Origin: Pseudohongiella spirulinae
Lineage (GTDB): Bacteria; Pseudomonadota; Gammaproteobacteria; Pseudomonadales; Pseudohongiellaceae
DNA: 64,000 nucleotides
Direction of reading: 5' to 3'
Assembly (NCBI RefSeq): GCF_001444425.1
Contig: NZ_CP013189.1
Coordinates: 682,001 to 746,000 of the forward strand
Shown: one piece after another, positions 34,242 through 43,031 of the stretch
How the letters are laid out: the number at the start of each line of letters is the position of its first letter
Numbering within the stretch: position 1 is the stretch's first letter
The notes under the pieces: generated by a model
What the model was told of the DNA's origin: nothing
What the model saw: only the letters and a program-made list of their open reading frames with translations
Database searches by the model: none
Program-made: the position numbers and the translations under genes

Positions 34242-35903
34242 TTAATCACGTGTCTTGCTGACGATCGGTAAGATGATTGCAGACGGCCGTCCGCTGTCAA
34301 AATAAATGGTATTGCTCGCCGTTTTTGCGGGGCTGGTGACATCATCGAGCGCGGCGCCATTATTCGGATTGACCGCAAAACGTGGGTAGTTGCTGGAAGT
34401 GACGTGTACGCCAATGCGGTGACCCTTCTCAAAGGTCTGGGCCGTGCTCCACATATTAATGGTCAGTTTCTCCACAGCACCCGGGGTCATCAGTTTGACA
34501 TCCTCCGGGTTCTGCCCATCGCGGAAGCGCGCACGTATCGGGTAGTCCAGAATCAATGCCTCGTAGCCATCGGGGTAAATATCCACCAGCTTGACAACAA
34601 AGTCTGTGTCCAGCGCATCGGTGGACACATAAAGCTCCATATCGATGTGACCGGCCACGACCACGTCGTCTTCAAGCACGGCGGTTTCAAAGCGCAGGTA
34701 ATCCTGTCGCTCACCGATTTCGCGTTGATCACGTGGTCCGACATCCTGGCCCAGGTTCTGGCCGCCGATGGTTGGCACTGGATTGGCCGGGTCAAACAGA
34801 TAGGTTTTTGATGCATTGGCAGCGGATGGCATGGACGTCGCCAGACTGCCATCAGGCTGCAGGTAAAACCGGGTCAATTGATGTTGCGGTGGCCAACTGT
34901 CCGCATGGATCACCCTATTTTTGGGAGATATGGCACCTTTGCGCGCTGAGGCCATCATGTAGTAGCTGACCGGCGGTTCATCCATGATGCCGTTGTCGAT
35001 GCCTTTCAGCCAGTAATCCCACCATCGGAACTGCTCTTCAATATCGCCGTTGATCAGGCCGCCATTGGGATATTCCAGATCGCCCTGCAGCATGCCGTGA
35101 CCGAACGCGCCCATAAACAGTTTCTGCTTGCCGCGGGCATTGGGGTGACCTTCATTCTGCAGGTACACATAGTTGTACAGCGAGCCCTCTGCGTAGATAT
35201 CATGCCAGCCGCCGACGTTATAGACCGGGATTTGCACATTGTGACGGTGAAACAGGAAGTCGGTAGCGCGCCATTGCTCATCCAGCACGGCGCGTGCCCG
35301 GTAGGCATTGATGACATCCTCACTGACACCCTGGCCTCGCAGCCAGCCACCAGAGTGGCTTTCCTTGAATACGCCGCCCACAAACCGTGAACGGTAAAAC
35401 AGGCTGTCGGGAGCGACGGTGACATAGGCGGCTGTCAAATGAGGTGGTGCCGCGGCGGCTGCCAGATTGGAGGTGATGCCAGGTGCCGAGGTGCCGAAAA
35501 TGCCGATTTTGCCGTTGCTGAAGTCCTGGGCGGCGATCCACTCGATCGTGTCGTAGCCATCTTCAATATCGGTTTCGAAGGGGCGATTTTCACCTTCGGA
35601 TTCGTAGCGGCCTCGCACATCCTGAGAGATCAGTGCATAGCCTCGGTTGTTATACAATTCCGCGCTGCGATCAGCGCCATTCTTGTTGTAGGGCGTGCGT
35701 GTAAGTACAACTGGCCAGGGGCCGTCGCCGTCTGGCAGATAGATATTGGTAGCGAGATTAACGCCATCGCGCATGGGCACCATGACAGAGTCTTGGGTCT
35801 GTGCATAGAGCGATGGAATAAAGGTCAGAATGACGAACAATAACAAAAGTGCTGGATGCGGGCGGAGCGAGAATCCGGGTAATTTAGTTTTAACACCACT
35901 CAT
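34242..35903 (-). CDS. secreted CocE/NonD-family alpha/beta hydrolase (X-Pro dipeptidyl-peptidase-like)
   Basis: 553 residues. A signal peptide (hydrophobic about 14-33, ending YAQ) precedes an alpha/beta hydrolase: MVPMRDGVNLATNIYLP at the domain start, a nucleophile elbow GIFGTSAPG (family usually GxSYxG), and a C-terminal jelly-roll (PepX_C) region from about 340 with GHIDMELYVSTDALDTDFVVKLVDIYPDG. Relatives hydrolyse esters (cocaine esterase), acylated cephalosporins or X-Pro peptides. Probably periplasmic; the substrate is unknown. Single gene between two terminator-like hairpins. Confidence 0.9.
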   Translation of the reverse strand: MSGVKTKLPGFSLRPHPALLLLFVILTFIPSLYAQTQDSVMVPMRDGVNLATNIYLPDGDGPWPVVLTRTPYNKNGADRSAELYNNRGYALISQDVRGRYESEGENRPFETDIEDGYDTIEWIAAQDFSNGKIGIFGTSAPGITSNLAAAAAPPHLTAAYVTVAPDSLFYRSRFVGGVFKESHSGGWLRGQGVSEDVINAYRARAVLDEQWRATDFLFHRHNVQIPVYNVGGWHDIYAEGSLYNYVYLQNEGHPNARGKQKLFMGAFGHGMLQGDLEYPNGGLINGDIEEQFRWWDYWLKGIDNGIMDEPPVSYYMMASARKGAISPKNRVIHADSWPPQHQLTRFYLQPDGSLATSMPSAANASKTYLFDPANPVPTIGGQNLGQDVGPRDQREIGERQDYLRFETAVLEDDVVVAGHIDMELYVSTDALDTDFVVKLVDIYPDGYEALILDYPIRARFRDGQNPEDVKLMTPGAVEKLTINMWSTAQTFEKGHRIGVHVTSSNYPRFAVNPNNGAALDDVTSPAKTASNTIYFDSGRPSAIILPIVSKTRD

Positions 35904-35974
35904 GGGGCAGGCTCTCGTTTGTTGTTGGTTTAAATTTTCATACGGTCAGGTACATGCTCACCTATTTCGAGAGC

Positions 35975-36006
35975 AAAAAAAAGCCCTGCATTGCAGGGCT
36001 TTTTTA
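35975..36006. terminator. intrinsic bidirectional terminator at the end of the MSHA-like operon
   Basis: GCCCTGC-ATT-GCAGGGC lies between an eight-A run and a five-T run, 24 bases past the stop of the pilin gene. It ends minus-strand transcription of the pilus operon. Confidence 0.9.
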
Positions 36007-36029
36007 AACGCTTCGACTACCGGAGGGAC

Positions 36030-36701
36030 CTAGATGCGCAGACACACGGTGTAAAGTGTATCCTGGTCGTAGCCGGTTGCAGCAGGGACAGCAGCGGCGT
36101 TGGCAGTGGCGCCAACGTTGGCGCGGAAAATACCGGAGTCTGTGATGCCATCATCCAATTGCGTATCAAGTGCGATCGCCGCGGAACCAGGCACGTTGTT
36201 CATGCACAGCTTTACTGAGCCAGCCGGCATGCCCTGAATCAGGCTGGAGTTCACGCCAATCAGACCACCAAATGGGTTCTGGGGTAATGCAGCCGCACCA
36301 ATGGTTGCCGGGTTGCCGGGTATGAAACCTGAGGCGCGCAGATGTTGCCAGAAACCCAGAATTTCGACTGTTGGGTTGAATGTTGTTGCGATAGCACCAT
36401 CCAGTACACCGTTAGGTGCCGTAGATGCTGCTGTGATCGTGGCCCATGAACCACCCCGGCCCTGCAGTGTTGCCAGCGGACCATCGTCACCAGGATATCG
36501 GCCATAGCGATCCTGATAGGAGTAGGCTGCAGCAGGAACACCCTGGAAATCATTGACCGCTGCGCGCACTCGCGAGTTCTCGATCAACTGCTGACCCTGC
36601 AGAACACCACCGATCAGCAGGCCGATAATGACCAGTACGATGGCGATTTCGATCAGGGTGAAACCACCCTGTGTTTTTTTGATGCCAGAAATCTGTTTCA
36701 T
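36030..36701 (-). CDS. type IV pilin-like protein (MSHA-type, probable major pilin)
   Basis: 223 residues. The prepilin leader ends at G before FTLIEIAIVLVII (cleavage GG/FTLIE with the conserved E5), followed by the hydrophobic alpha-1 helix. Two C-terminal cysteines (LCMNN and TVCLRI) could form the usual pilin disulfide loop. It would be processed by a PilD-type peptidase not in this window. It is separated from the histidine kinase gene by 118 bases that contain a good promoter, so it may be expressed more strongly than the rest of the operon, fitting a major subunit. GAGAG precedes the ATG. Confidence 0.85.
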   Translation of the reverse strand: MKQISGIKKTQGGFTLIEIAIVLVIIGLLIGGVLQGQQLIENSRVRAAVNDFQGVPAAAYSYQDRYGRYPGDDGPLATLQGRGGSWATITAASTAPNGVLDGAIATTFNPTVEILGFWQHLRASGFIPGNPATIGAAALPQNPFGGLIGVNSSLIQGMPAGSVKLCMNNVPGSAAIALDTQLDDGITDSGIFRANVGATANAAAVPAATGYDQDTLYTVCLRI

Positions 36702-36774
36702 ATGCTTGCTCTCTCAGAGAATTTATATGTCGAGCCGCCGCCTATCGAACTACCTGCCGATATTCAGCATGGCG

Positions 36775-36802
36775 TCAATATAATGACACTTTGAAAGGTC
36801 AA
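36775..36802 (-). promoter_or_regulatory. candidate sigma70 promoter of the terminal pilin gene
   Basis: On the minus strand TTGACC (36797-36802, 5 of 6) and TATTGA (36775-36780) are separated by 16 bases, about 75 bases before the pilin ATG, in the largest gap of the operon. It would let the pilin be transcribed independently. Confidence 0.45.
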
Positions 36803-36819
36803 CAAGATGTAGGTTTTTT

Positions 36820-37899
36820 TTACTCATCTGTATGGGCAGGAAGAGTGAGCAAAAAAAGCAAGGGTCGGTCGGGGTGGGCTACGATGGATAAGTTGCCACC
36901 CAGTCCGATTGCAGATTGCCGTGCCTGGTAAAGCCCGATGCCACGGCCATTGCCGTGCTCACTCCAGAAAGGTTCAAACAAACGCTCCGGCCATGGGCAA
37001 GGGTCTGCATTCTGGTCTGAAAAAGTAATCTGTATGGCGCGCTCTTCAGAGCTTATCTGAATGATGAGACTAACTTCTTCTGGCTGTTTTTTTGCCATAT
37101 CGGCGTAGTTCCCCAACAGATTATCAATGATCGATTGCAATGCAACCTGCCTGGTGGCTATTTGTGCGCGCCCTGAGATCTCAGCCCGCAATTTATAGCT
37201 TTGTGCTGAGTTTCGAATGTAGTCCGACAACTCAATCATCGATGACACTTGCACATTCTTATCTTGACGTAAGCGCTCCAGCATCAATTCAACACGGTCG
37301 CGCAACGCCGGAATACTCACTTGCAATGCAGCGATCAAACGTTGTTGTTGACCAACTGGTGGATCCAGAATCTGCTCCGCAGCGAGGCTGGTGAGCTGCA
37401 GCATATTTTTGATGTCATGCTGCAGAAATACATTCATTTTTGCGGCTTGCGCAAATGTTGAACGGATGGAGCCCAGCTTGATCCAGAAGTCCATTCTCAG
37501 CAGGAGAAAAAAACTTTCAGCCAGGGAGCGGCTGAAGTAGCGCCGCTCCCAACTGCTTTTGGCCGAGAACAGGCTGATTTCCAGTGATATGTCATCAGCA
37601 TACAGTTGTTGCTCATAGGTGTGAGGTGTTTCCTGTCCTTGCATGCCTGAGAGCTTTGTACCAAACCAGTCCAGGTCCCATCGCAGACCGACAAATCCCC
37701 CTTTGTTCAGTAATGGCCAGCAGTCCCGCAGAAAGTCCGGCAGGTCGAAGTTTAGCGACTCATTCAGTTTGATCAGTTCACGCCCACGGTTGTTCTGGGC
37801 GTTCGCCTGCTGCAGCAGCCATGCGGTCACGGCAAGAATCGTTGCCCCGATCAGGATCAGGTAAGGATACAGATCATTCAGTATCACGTTGGATCCCAA
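36820..37899 (-). CDS. membrane-anchored sensor histidine kinase in the pilus operon
   Basis: 359 residues. One N-terminal transmembrane helix (about 11-30), no periplasmic domain, then a linker and a kinase core: H-box FLQHDIKNMLQ (about residue 155), N-box DNLLGNYADMAKK and G2 GNGRGIGLYQARQ. HDIKN instead of HELRT places it with the PrsK-like cytoplasmic-sensing kinases. It overlaps the response regulator gene by 26 bases, so they are a cognate pair. The start codon is TTG at 37899; a GTG four codons later is an alternative. The signal sensed is unknown. Confidence 0.88.
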   Translation of the reverse strand: MGSNVILNDLYPYLILIGATILAVTAWLLQQANAQNNRGRELIKLNESLNFDLPDFLRDCWPLLNKGGFVGLRWDLDWFGTKLSGMQGQETPHTYEQQLYADDISLEISLFSAKSSWERRYFSRSLAESFFLLLRMDFWIKLGSIRSTFAQAAKMNVFLQHDIKNMLQLTSLAAEQILDPPVGQQQRLIAALQVSIPALRDRVELMLERLRQDKNVQVSSMIELSDYIRNSAQSYKLRAEISGRAQIATRQVALQSIIDNLLGNYADMAKKQPEEVSLIIQISSEERAIQITFSDQNADPCPWPERLFEPFWSEHGNGRGIGLYQARQSAIGLGGNLSIVAHPDRPLLFLLTLPAHTDE

Positions 37900-38503
37900 A
37901 CTTCTTCAAGAAGTAATAGACGCTTTCACGTTTGATTCCCAGTCGGGCTGCGCTCTGGTAGACATTGAATTCAGTGTCCTTTAGAACCTGGCGTACCAGC
38001 TTTTCTTCGGCATCTTCGCGCACGGCTTTCAGACCATCGGCTATTCTGGCGTTGATCTGCAGGCGCGTCAGACCGTCGGCAGACATGTTAATTTCCTGCC
38101 TGACAAACAAGAAAGCTCTGCCAAGAGACTGCAGTATCTTTTCGAGTGAGGCGGGTTTGGCCAGAAAATCAAACGCGCCTTCGCGGATGGCGGCCAGAGC
38201 GGCACTTTCCTCATCCTGACCGGTCAGCACGATTATTTTTGCGCTGCTGTTAGATGCCACGATGTTTTTTATCAGGGCGATGCCTTCGTCGGTATTGTGG
38301 GCAGCGGGCGGCAGCCCCAGATCGATCAGCATGACCTGTATGTCAGGATTGTTTTTTAGCTGGGCCAGGGCAGATTCTCTGCAGTCGGCAGCCACCACGG
38401 TGAAATCTCTCATTTCCAGAGAACTCTGCAGCATGCTGCGGAGTGCCTCATCGTCCTCGGCGATCAGTATTTTACGCTCTTCGCGTTCTGCTTCTTCTGT
38501 CAC
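37874..38503 (-). CDS. response regulator with receiver and Fis-type HTH domains
   Basis: 209 residues. The receiver domain (about 10-130) has acidic residues EDD at 16-18, phospho-acceptor D61 in MLIDLGLP, T94 in VLTGQ and K116 in LAKPAS. The C-terminus (about 165-205) is a Fis-like helix-turn-helix, YQSAARLGIKRESVYYFLKKFGI. The AAA+ sigma54-activation domain normally between these parts is missing, so it resembles a truncated NtrC/PrsR-type regulator (as in ActR/RegA) and should act with sigma70. It overlaps the upstream prepilin gene by 4 bases and the kinase by 26. Probable targets are the pilin promoter or the operon. Confidence 0.88.
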   Translation of the reverse strand: MTEEAEREERKILIAEDDEALRSMLQSSLEMRDFTVVAADCRESALAQLKNNPDIQVMLIDLGLPPAAHNTDEGIALIKNIVASNSSAKIIVLTGQDEESAALAAIREGAFDFLAKPASLEKILQSLGRAFLFVRQEINMSADGLTRLQINARIADGLKAVREDAEEKLVRQVLKDTEFNVYQSAARLGIKRESVYYFLKKFGIQRDTE

Positions 38504-39267
38504 GGTAACCTCCCTGCGCTGATCATGCGGCTGAAAAGGATGTTGGGCGATATCCAGATGATCAGATCATCGAATGTTGTTTCGTTGTATTCAGTACTGA
38601 CAAAATCATTGGTGTTGGTCAGACGATAGCCGCCCACTACCACGTTGCCGGCATTAGCCACTTCGTTGGCTGAACTGAAACTTGACCAGTTAGCGCCCAT
38701 GGAGAGGACCACTGCTGGTGCCAGGTCTGTGATGATGTCTACGCAGGGTGCCTGTCGGCAGACACGCAGCATGTTGGTATTGTTCAAAGGCGCGGCAGCA
38801 AAGAGCGCAGTCATGCCGACGCTGGAAGTAAAGGCACGGTTGGCACCCTGAATGCGGTTAGAAACTGAATAGCGGTAGGGGTTGCCCCAGGGGTCGGTCA
38901 GCAGACCATCTGCGTTCACCGCCCCGGTCAATCCAAGGGTGGCAGCTGGCACGAATCCGTGAGTCACTGTGGTCGGGACATTGCATACACCCGTCGCAAC
39001 ATCGACAATCGCTTCCTGACCGGCACTTGTATGACTGGCCGGGCAGGGCAGGCGGCCATTGGCCTGGGCAAAACCCAGCAGTGCTTCTTCAATACGTTTC
39101 AACTGCGCATTGGCGTCGGTACGTCGGGTATTTTCGGTACTCTGGCTGAGAGACACCAGCAGGCCGCTGAGCAGAAAGCCCAGAATCATCAGCACCACGG
39201 CCATTTCAATCAGTGAGAACCCTCTATGACGCAGGTCAAGTTCCCGGTGATTAATGGGAGTCTTCAA
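38500..39267 (-). CDS. prepilin-type minor pilin (MshC/MshO-like)
   Basis: 255 residues. The leader ends RG/FSLIEMAVVLMILG with E5 kept. After the helix comes QLKRIEEALLGFAQANGRLPCPAS, a pattern found in MSHA minor pilins and GspH-like proteins, then a globular part with cysteine pairs (CNVP; CRQAPC). Probably a minor subunit in the tip or priming complex of the pilus. It lies 15 bases after the PilX-like gene and overlaps the regulator gene. Confidence 0.82.
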   Translation of the reverse strand: MKTPINHRELDLRHRGFSLIEMAVVLMILGFLLSGLLVSLSQSTENTRRTDANAQLKRIEEALLGFAQANGRLPCPASHTSAGQEAIVDVATGVCNVPTTVTHGFVPAATLGLTGAVNADGLLTDPWGNPYRYSVSNRIQGANRAFTSSVGMTALFAAAPLNNTNMLRVCRQAPCVDIITDLAPAVVLSMGANWSSFSSANEVANAGNVVVGGYRLTNTNDFVSTEYNETTFDDLIIWISPNILFSRMISAGRLP

Positions 39268-39282
39268 TGTGTGTGCTCCTTG

Positions 39283-40215
39283 TCAGCAGGCGTTTCGATC
39301 CCGCTGTAGTTCAGATGGCGGGAAGTTGATGGAATAGATAATGTTGCAATTCTGGAATTCTATTTCTACTTGGTTGGCTGAGTTAGAAGTGAAGGTGATA
39401 GTGCTCAGCCAATTTTCGGAGTTGAACCATGCCGCTGCGGCCGCCATTGCTGCTTCAAATGTGGGTTGGTCAGTCGGGTATGTGTCGCCATTGGCTGGAT
39501 GGTACGAGTCAATGACGCGCTGTATCTCCAGGGCCGCCTGTCGGGTCATCAGGATCCGCATTTCCTGGCCGGTAATGGCAACAATCCTGTCATTGAACTG
39601 ATCCGGCGTTGGTGAAGACGTGACAAAGGCCGGCCCGGTCTGGTTGCCATTCTCCAGATAATTGGTAGGGTTGTTGTTGATGCGTGTCTGGTTGCCGATT
39701 GCCTCGCCCGGGTCGATGATCAGGGCAACAATGTCCGACTGGCCGTTAAGCAGCAGGTCGCCGTCGGTGGCGGAATTTAGCCCGGTTATAGTCGGATTGA
39801 ACCGAAAGGAGCCAGTTATCACGTACCAAAAGCGGTCATCGTTCTGACGCTCGCTGAAACTGAAGGGTATGCCCAGCGTATATTCGCTTGGCAGCCTGCC
39901 GATGGTGTTGCTGGTGCAATTGGCTTCCGAGATCCTGTCGTTGTTGGTGTCCGGGCATGGGAGTCGGCCGGGACCGGAGTCGTCGTAGTCAGGTTGCAGG
40001 GTGGCAAAAGCCAGTAACGCTTCCTTTACACTGTTCATTTCACTCAGAACGACAGGATTGCTGCTTCTCGCGGATACTCTGTTATTGAGTGCGTTAAGTG
40101 CAACAGCGGCTGCAGCGGAGAACAGCAGGATAAAAAATATCAGTAAGGCCGCGCCGGACTGTCGTTGGCAGACTGTGATATGTGTGGCATTGCTTGTATA
40201 TTTTTTATCGGACAT
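39283..40215 (-). CDS. pilin-like protein of the PilX/MshP/GspK type
   Basis: 310 residues. A long N-terminal leader (about 20 residues) ends at SG before AALLIFFILLFSAAAAVAL, the atypical prepilin motif (no E5) used by PilX, MshP and GspK minor pilins. LLAFATLQPDYDDSGPGRLPCPDTNND resembles the segment in the neighbouring minor pilin. The C-terminus has two cysteines. Probably a tip minor pilin of the MSHA-like fibre. It overlaps its upstream neighbour by 1 base. Confidence 0.75.
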   Translation of the reverse strand: MSDKKYTSNATHITVCQRQSGAALLIFFILLFSAAAAVALNALNNRVSARSSNPVVLSEMNSVKEALLAFATLQPDYDDSGPGRLPCPDTNNDRISEANCTSNTIGRLPSEYTLGIPFSFSERQNDDRFWYVITGSFRFNPTITGLNSATDGDLLLNGQSDIVALIIDPGEAIGNQTRINNNPTNYLENGNQTGPAFVTSSPTPDQFNDRIVAITGQEMRILMTRQAALEIQRVIDSYHPANGDTYPTDQPTFEAAMAAAAAWFNSENWLSTITFTSNSANQVEIEFQNCNIIYSINFPPSELQRDRNAC

Positions 40216-40829
40216 TACAGGTTCTCCTGCAACATTCGCAATGTTTCCAGCATGGACATGATTCCGCCCAGATTTCCGTCGATTGAGTCTATTTCGACAG
40301 CGTCTGGTGCCTGGGTTTGCACACCTACGGCGGGTCGGGTAGATTGGTTCGTGCGCGTGGCGTTGGCCGGAGGCGGTACGAATGCCTGCTCAGTGATACT
40401 GCCATCCATCAGTCTCAACACTTGTCCGGGACGAAGAGTAAACACGCCTCGATTTCCAGCGATACGCAGACTGGTTACCATGCCTGTTGTAACCAGGCTG
40501 TATCCATCGGGGAGATCGCTTTCCGCTACGGCTTCACCATTAAGCCAGATGGTGTGTTGACCATTGCCATGACGCAGGGTGCCGCTCAGATAGAGCTCCA
40601 TGTCAGGCGGCAACGGCACAAAATCGTCGTCGCTGCCGCCGATCAGTTGTATGGATGAGAGTTCTTCGAGCCGGATCTCCTGGAGAAGTTCATCACGCAG
40701 TGCATCCAGCGCAGCCCGCTCGGAAGGTGTGCTGAAGAATCGACCCAGGCTGGCAGTCTGTGCTGTCGCCGATGTTGTTGATATTGCGCTGATCAGCAGT
40801 GTTGATAGAAAGCAGTAGCGTATACTCAT
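40215..40829 (-). CDS. MshK-like periplasmic pilus assembly protein
   Basis: 204 residues with a signal peptide ending ATA. The central part LRHGNGQHTIWLNGEAVAE...LRPGQVLRL resembles MshK/GspB/PilP-type periplasmic domains, which read a short beta module with WLNG. Proline/alanine-rich afterwards, ending in a Leu/Met-rich helix. By position after the MshJ-like gene it should connect the inner-membrane platform to the secretin. Identification is by context more than by strong motifs. Confidence 0.6.
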   Translation of the reverse strand: MSIRYCFLSTLLISAISTTSATAQTASLGRFFSTPSERAALDALRDELLQEIRLEELSSIQLIGGSDDDFVPLPPDMELYLSGTLRHGNGQHTIWLNGEAVAESDLPDGYSLVTTGMVTSLRIAGNRGVFTLRPGQVLRLMDGSITEQAFVPPPANATRTNQSTRPAVGVQTQAPDAVEIDSIDGNLGGIMSMLETLRMLQENL

Positions 40830-41479
40830 CAGAAGCCCCCGCTCAGTTCATCTGCATCGGGATTCAGATTGATGGAATACCAGTTGAAACTGCAGTCAAA
40901 GCGGATGTTCTCGGTAACCTGCGAAAAGCGATCGCCGGGACTCTGCTCCAAAAGGCTGCATTCAATCGGTTGCAGAATGCCTCGGCTTTCACGTAACCCA
41001 TCCATCAATCGTGACAGTTCAAACTCGTGAAGCAGGCCGGTTTGCAGACTGATCGTTGAGCCGCGCAGCGTTAGAGGGGAGCCTGGCAGCGGGTCCTCCG
41101 GCAGGTAAGACAAGGGGATTGAGAACTGCGTGCCCAGTTCTACTGTAATAGGGAAAAGCTGCAGTTGCTCGCGAATACTCGCCATATTTTCCAGAAAGCC
41201 AAGTCTGTCCTCTTCGTCCAGAAAACCCGTTTCCTGCGCATAGAGAAAACGGTCGATATACTGAACGATAGTAGCCTCCTCCTGAGAAATCTGTTCGATC
41301 GACGTTCTGACTCTTTCCAGACTCTGCTGAGCGTCGACAAGTGCGGCAGTGCTCTGCTGATCCAGATATTGCGCGAGAAAATACACGGAAGTCGCCAATA
41401 CGAGTGCTACCAGACTGATGATCGCTGGCCACTTCAGCAGGGCAAGGTCTTTCTCTGGTATCGGCAGATTGATTTTCAC
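40829..41479 (-). CDS. MshJ/PilO-like pilus assembly protein
   Basis: 216 residues. One N-terminal transmembrane helix (about 17-36) is followed by a coiled-coil segment (about 38-90) and a periplasmic alpha/beta domain, the layout of MshJ, PilO and GspM. It overlaps the upstream MshI-like gene by 4 bases and the downstream MshK-like gene by 1 base. Part of the inner-membrane alignment complex. Confidence 0.7.
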   Translation of the reverse strand: MKINLPIPEKDLALLKWPAIISLVALVLATSVYFLAQYLDQQSTAALVDAQQSLERVRTSIEQISQEEATIVQYIDRFLYAQETGFLDEEDRLGFLENMASIREQLQLFPITVELGTQFSIPLSYLPEDPLPGSPLTLRGSTISLQTGLLHEFELSRLMDGLRESRGILQPIECSLLEQSPGDRFSQVTENIRFDCSFNWYSINLNPDADELSGGF

Positions 41480-43008
41480 GGTTGCAGTTCCTGCATCAAT
41501 TCCAGTCGAAACGGTGGATTGATGGTGCTGCCATCCAGACGCATCGTCACGTTGGCGGTGGGGCTTGAGTCGAGCGGCAATTGCAGGGGATTGACCGTGA
41601 ATCCATGCTCATTGCTCAACGCATCAATAAAATTGATGACTTGATCCTGAGCTGACTGATAGCTGGTGATATTTTCAACCCGGCCTTCAACGATGACGTT
41701 GAGTGCGGTCTGTTGATCAATAATAGCCTGGGCCAGGAAGGCTTGTGGCGATATACGTGCGCCAGCCAGCAATTGTTGCTCTGCGGCAGTTTCCCGCTCT
41801 TCAGACATACGGACTGACCAGTCGAATCCAATCAGCCTGATATCAGAGATTCCCCGCATGGCTGAGCTGATCGATGCCATGGCTTGCGCCGGATTCAGCG
41901 TCTGATTTTGTATGGCATCATAGGTTTCGACAACGACTGCCATGGTATTCGAAGCGATGGGTGTTTCAGGGAAACCCAGACGCAGTCGCTCATAGTCCTG
42001 CAGTAAAGGACGCTCCTGAATCCTGAACGATATTGTCCGATCGGTACTATCCACGATATTGAGAAATTTAGGCGTGACCAGCGCAGCAGTCGTGAGCAGG
42101 GTGCTGGCAGATAGCAGAAACAAACCCATTCTGACCTGGTTAATATGAAAGTATCTGCGCAACGCAAACGGCGCATAAAGATTCCGCATGCGGCGTTTTT
42201 TCAGCGCGTCTGTCATGGCCTCCAGCAAGGCACTCTGCGCTGCCATCTCGACTATCTCATACTGCAACTCGTCGGTATCAGAGAATCCATCAGAAAAGTC
42301 AGTCAGCCCGGAGGAAAACACCAGAACCTTTACTGGTTTGTCGAAGGGGACCAGTTTGATCCTCTCGAGATATTTGCGTGTTGGTACAACCTGTTCTGTC
42401 AATCGGTTGGCACTGACCGCCTCTTCCTGTACCCATGGTGCCAGTCGGCTCAACATGACCTTGCCGTTCTTCAGGTAGGTCTGTCGGATGCCGGTGGTTG
42501 GTTCGATCGAGATCAATATCAGATGTTCTTCGTGACGCTTATGCTTTGCCGCATAGGCTTCCATCAGATAGGCAGGGGTGGTTATACCTTTTACCGGGAC
42601 CTGACAGCGCAGCAGGGTATCAGTCCAGGGATCAAGAAGCTCCGGGTTAGAGAGTGCGCTGAACAAAACATTGTCATCACGTCGGCCGCTCTTTTCCCTG
42701 CCTATGATCGTGGCGAGGCGATAAGGTGTGTTGCGGAATTGCAGTTTGAGTTTGCGTTTTAACAATTCCCGACGGTCAGAGCCACCCACATGAGCGATGG
42801 AGTCGTGACGGAAGTCTTCCTCTATGCAGTCGACCAGGATGAAAAAAGGCGTTCTGGCGTCATCCTGAAGTGTCTGCGCCAAGGCTGCGTGACCCTCATG
42901 GTTGGCAGGGTACACATGCGAACGCTCAACGCCCCGGCCTGTCCAGTTGAACAGTTCCGCCGCTGATGCGTGGACCAGAAGTATCCTTAACTTGACGTCT
43001 TTATTCAT
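41476..43008 (-). CDS. MshI-like (PilM/PilN-type) pilus assembly protein
   Basis: 510 residues. An N-terminal cytoplasmic part of about 280 residues has an actin-like PilM/GspL-type pattern (LILISIEPTTGIRQTYLKNGKVMLSR). One transmembrane helix follows (about 296-318), then a PilN-like periplasmic part to the C-terminus (SISSAMRGISDIRLIGFDW). It would recruit the ATPase and link it to the MshJ-like protein. It is larger than Vibrio MshI and probably combines the cytoplasmic and periplasmic roles. Confidence 0.7.
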   Translation of the reverse strand: MNKDVKLRILLVHASAAELFNWTGRGVERSHVYPANHEGHAALAQTLQDDARTPFFILVDCIEEDFRHDSIAHVGGSDRRELLKRKLKLQFRNTPYRLATIIGREKSGRRDDNVLFSALSNPELLDPWTDTLLRCQVPVKGITTPAYLMEAYAAKHKRHEEHLILISIEPTTGIRQTYLKNGKVMLSRLAPWVQEEAVSANRLTEQVVPTRKYLERIKLVPFDKPVKVLVFSSGLTDFSDGFSDTDELQYEIVEMAAQSALLEAMTDALKKRRMRNLYAPFALRRYFHINQVRMGLFLLSASTLLTTAALVTPKFLNIVDSTDRTISFRIQERPLLQDYERLRLGFPETPIASNTMAVVVETYDAIQNQTLNPAQAMASISSAMRGISDIRLIGFDWSVRMSEERETAAEQQLLAGARISPQAFLAQAIIDQQTALNVIVEGRVENITSYQSAQDQVINFIDALSNEHGFTVNPLQLPLDSSPTANVTMRLDGSTINPPFRLELMQELQP

Positions 43009-43031
43009 GCCAGATCGTTCACCCCTGGATA

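Noticed and set aside
36820-38503. PrsK/PrsR system of PEP-CTERM exopolysaccharide loci
   Set aside because: The kinase is short and the regulator lacks the AAA+ domain; no exosortase or PEP-CTERM proteins are seen.
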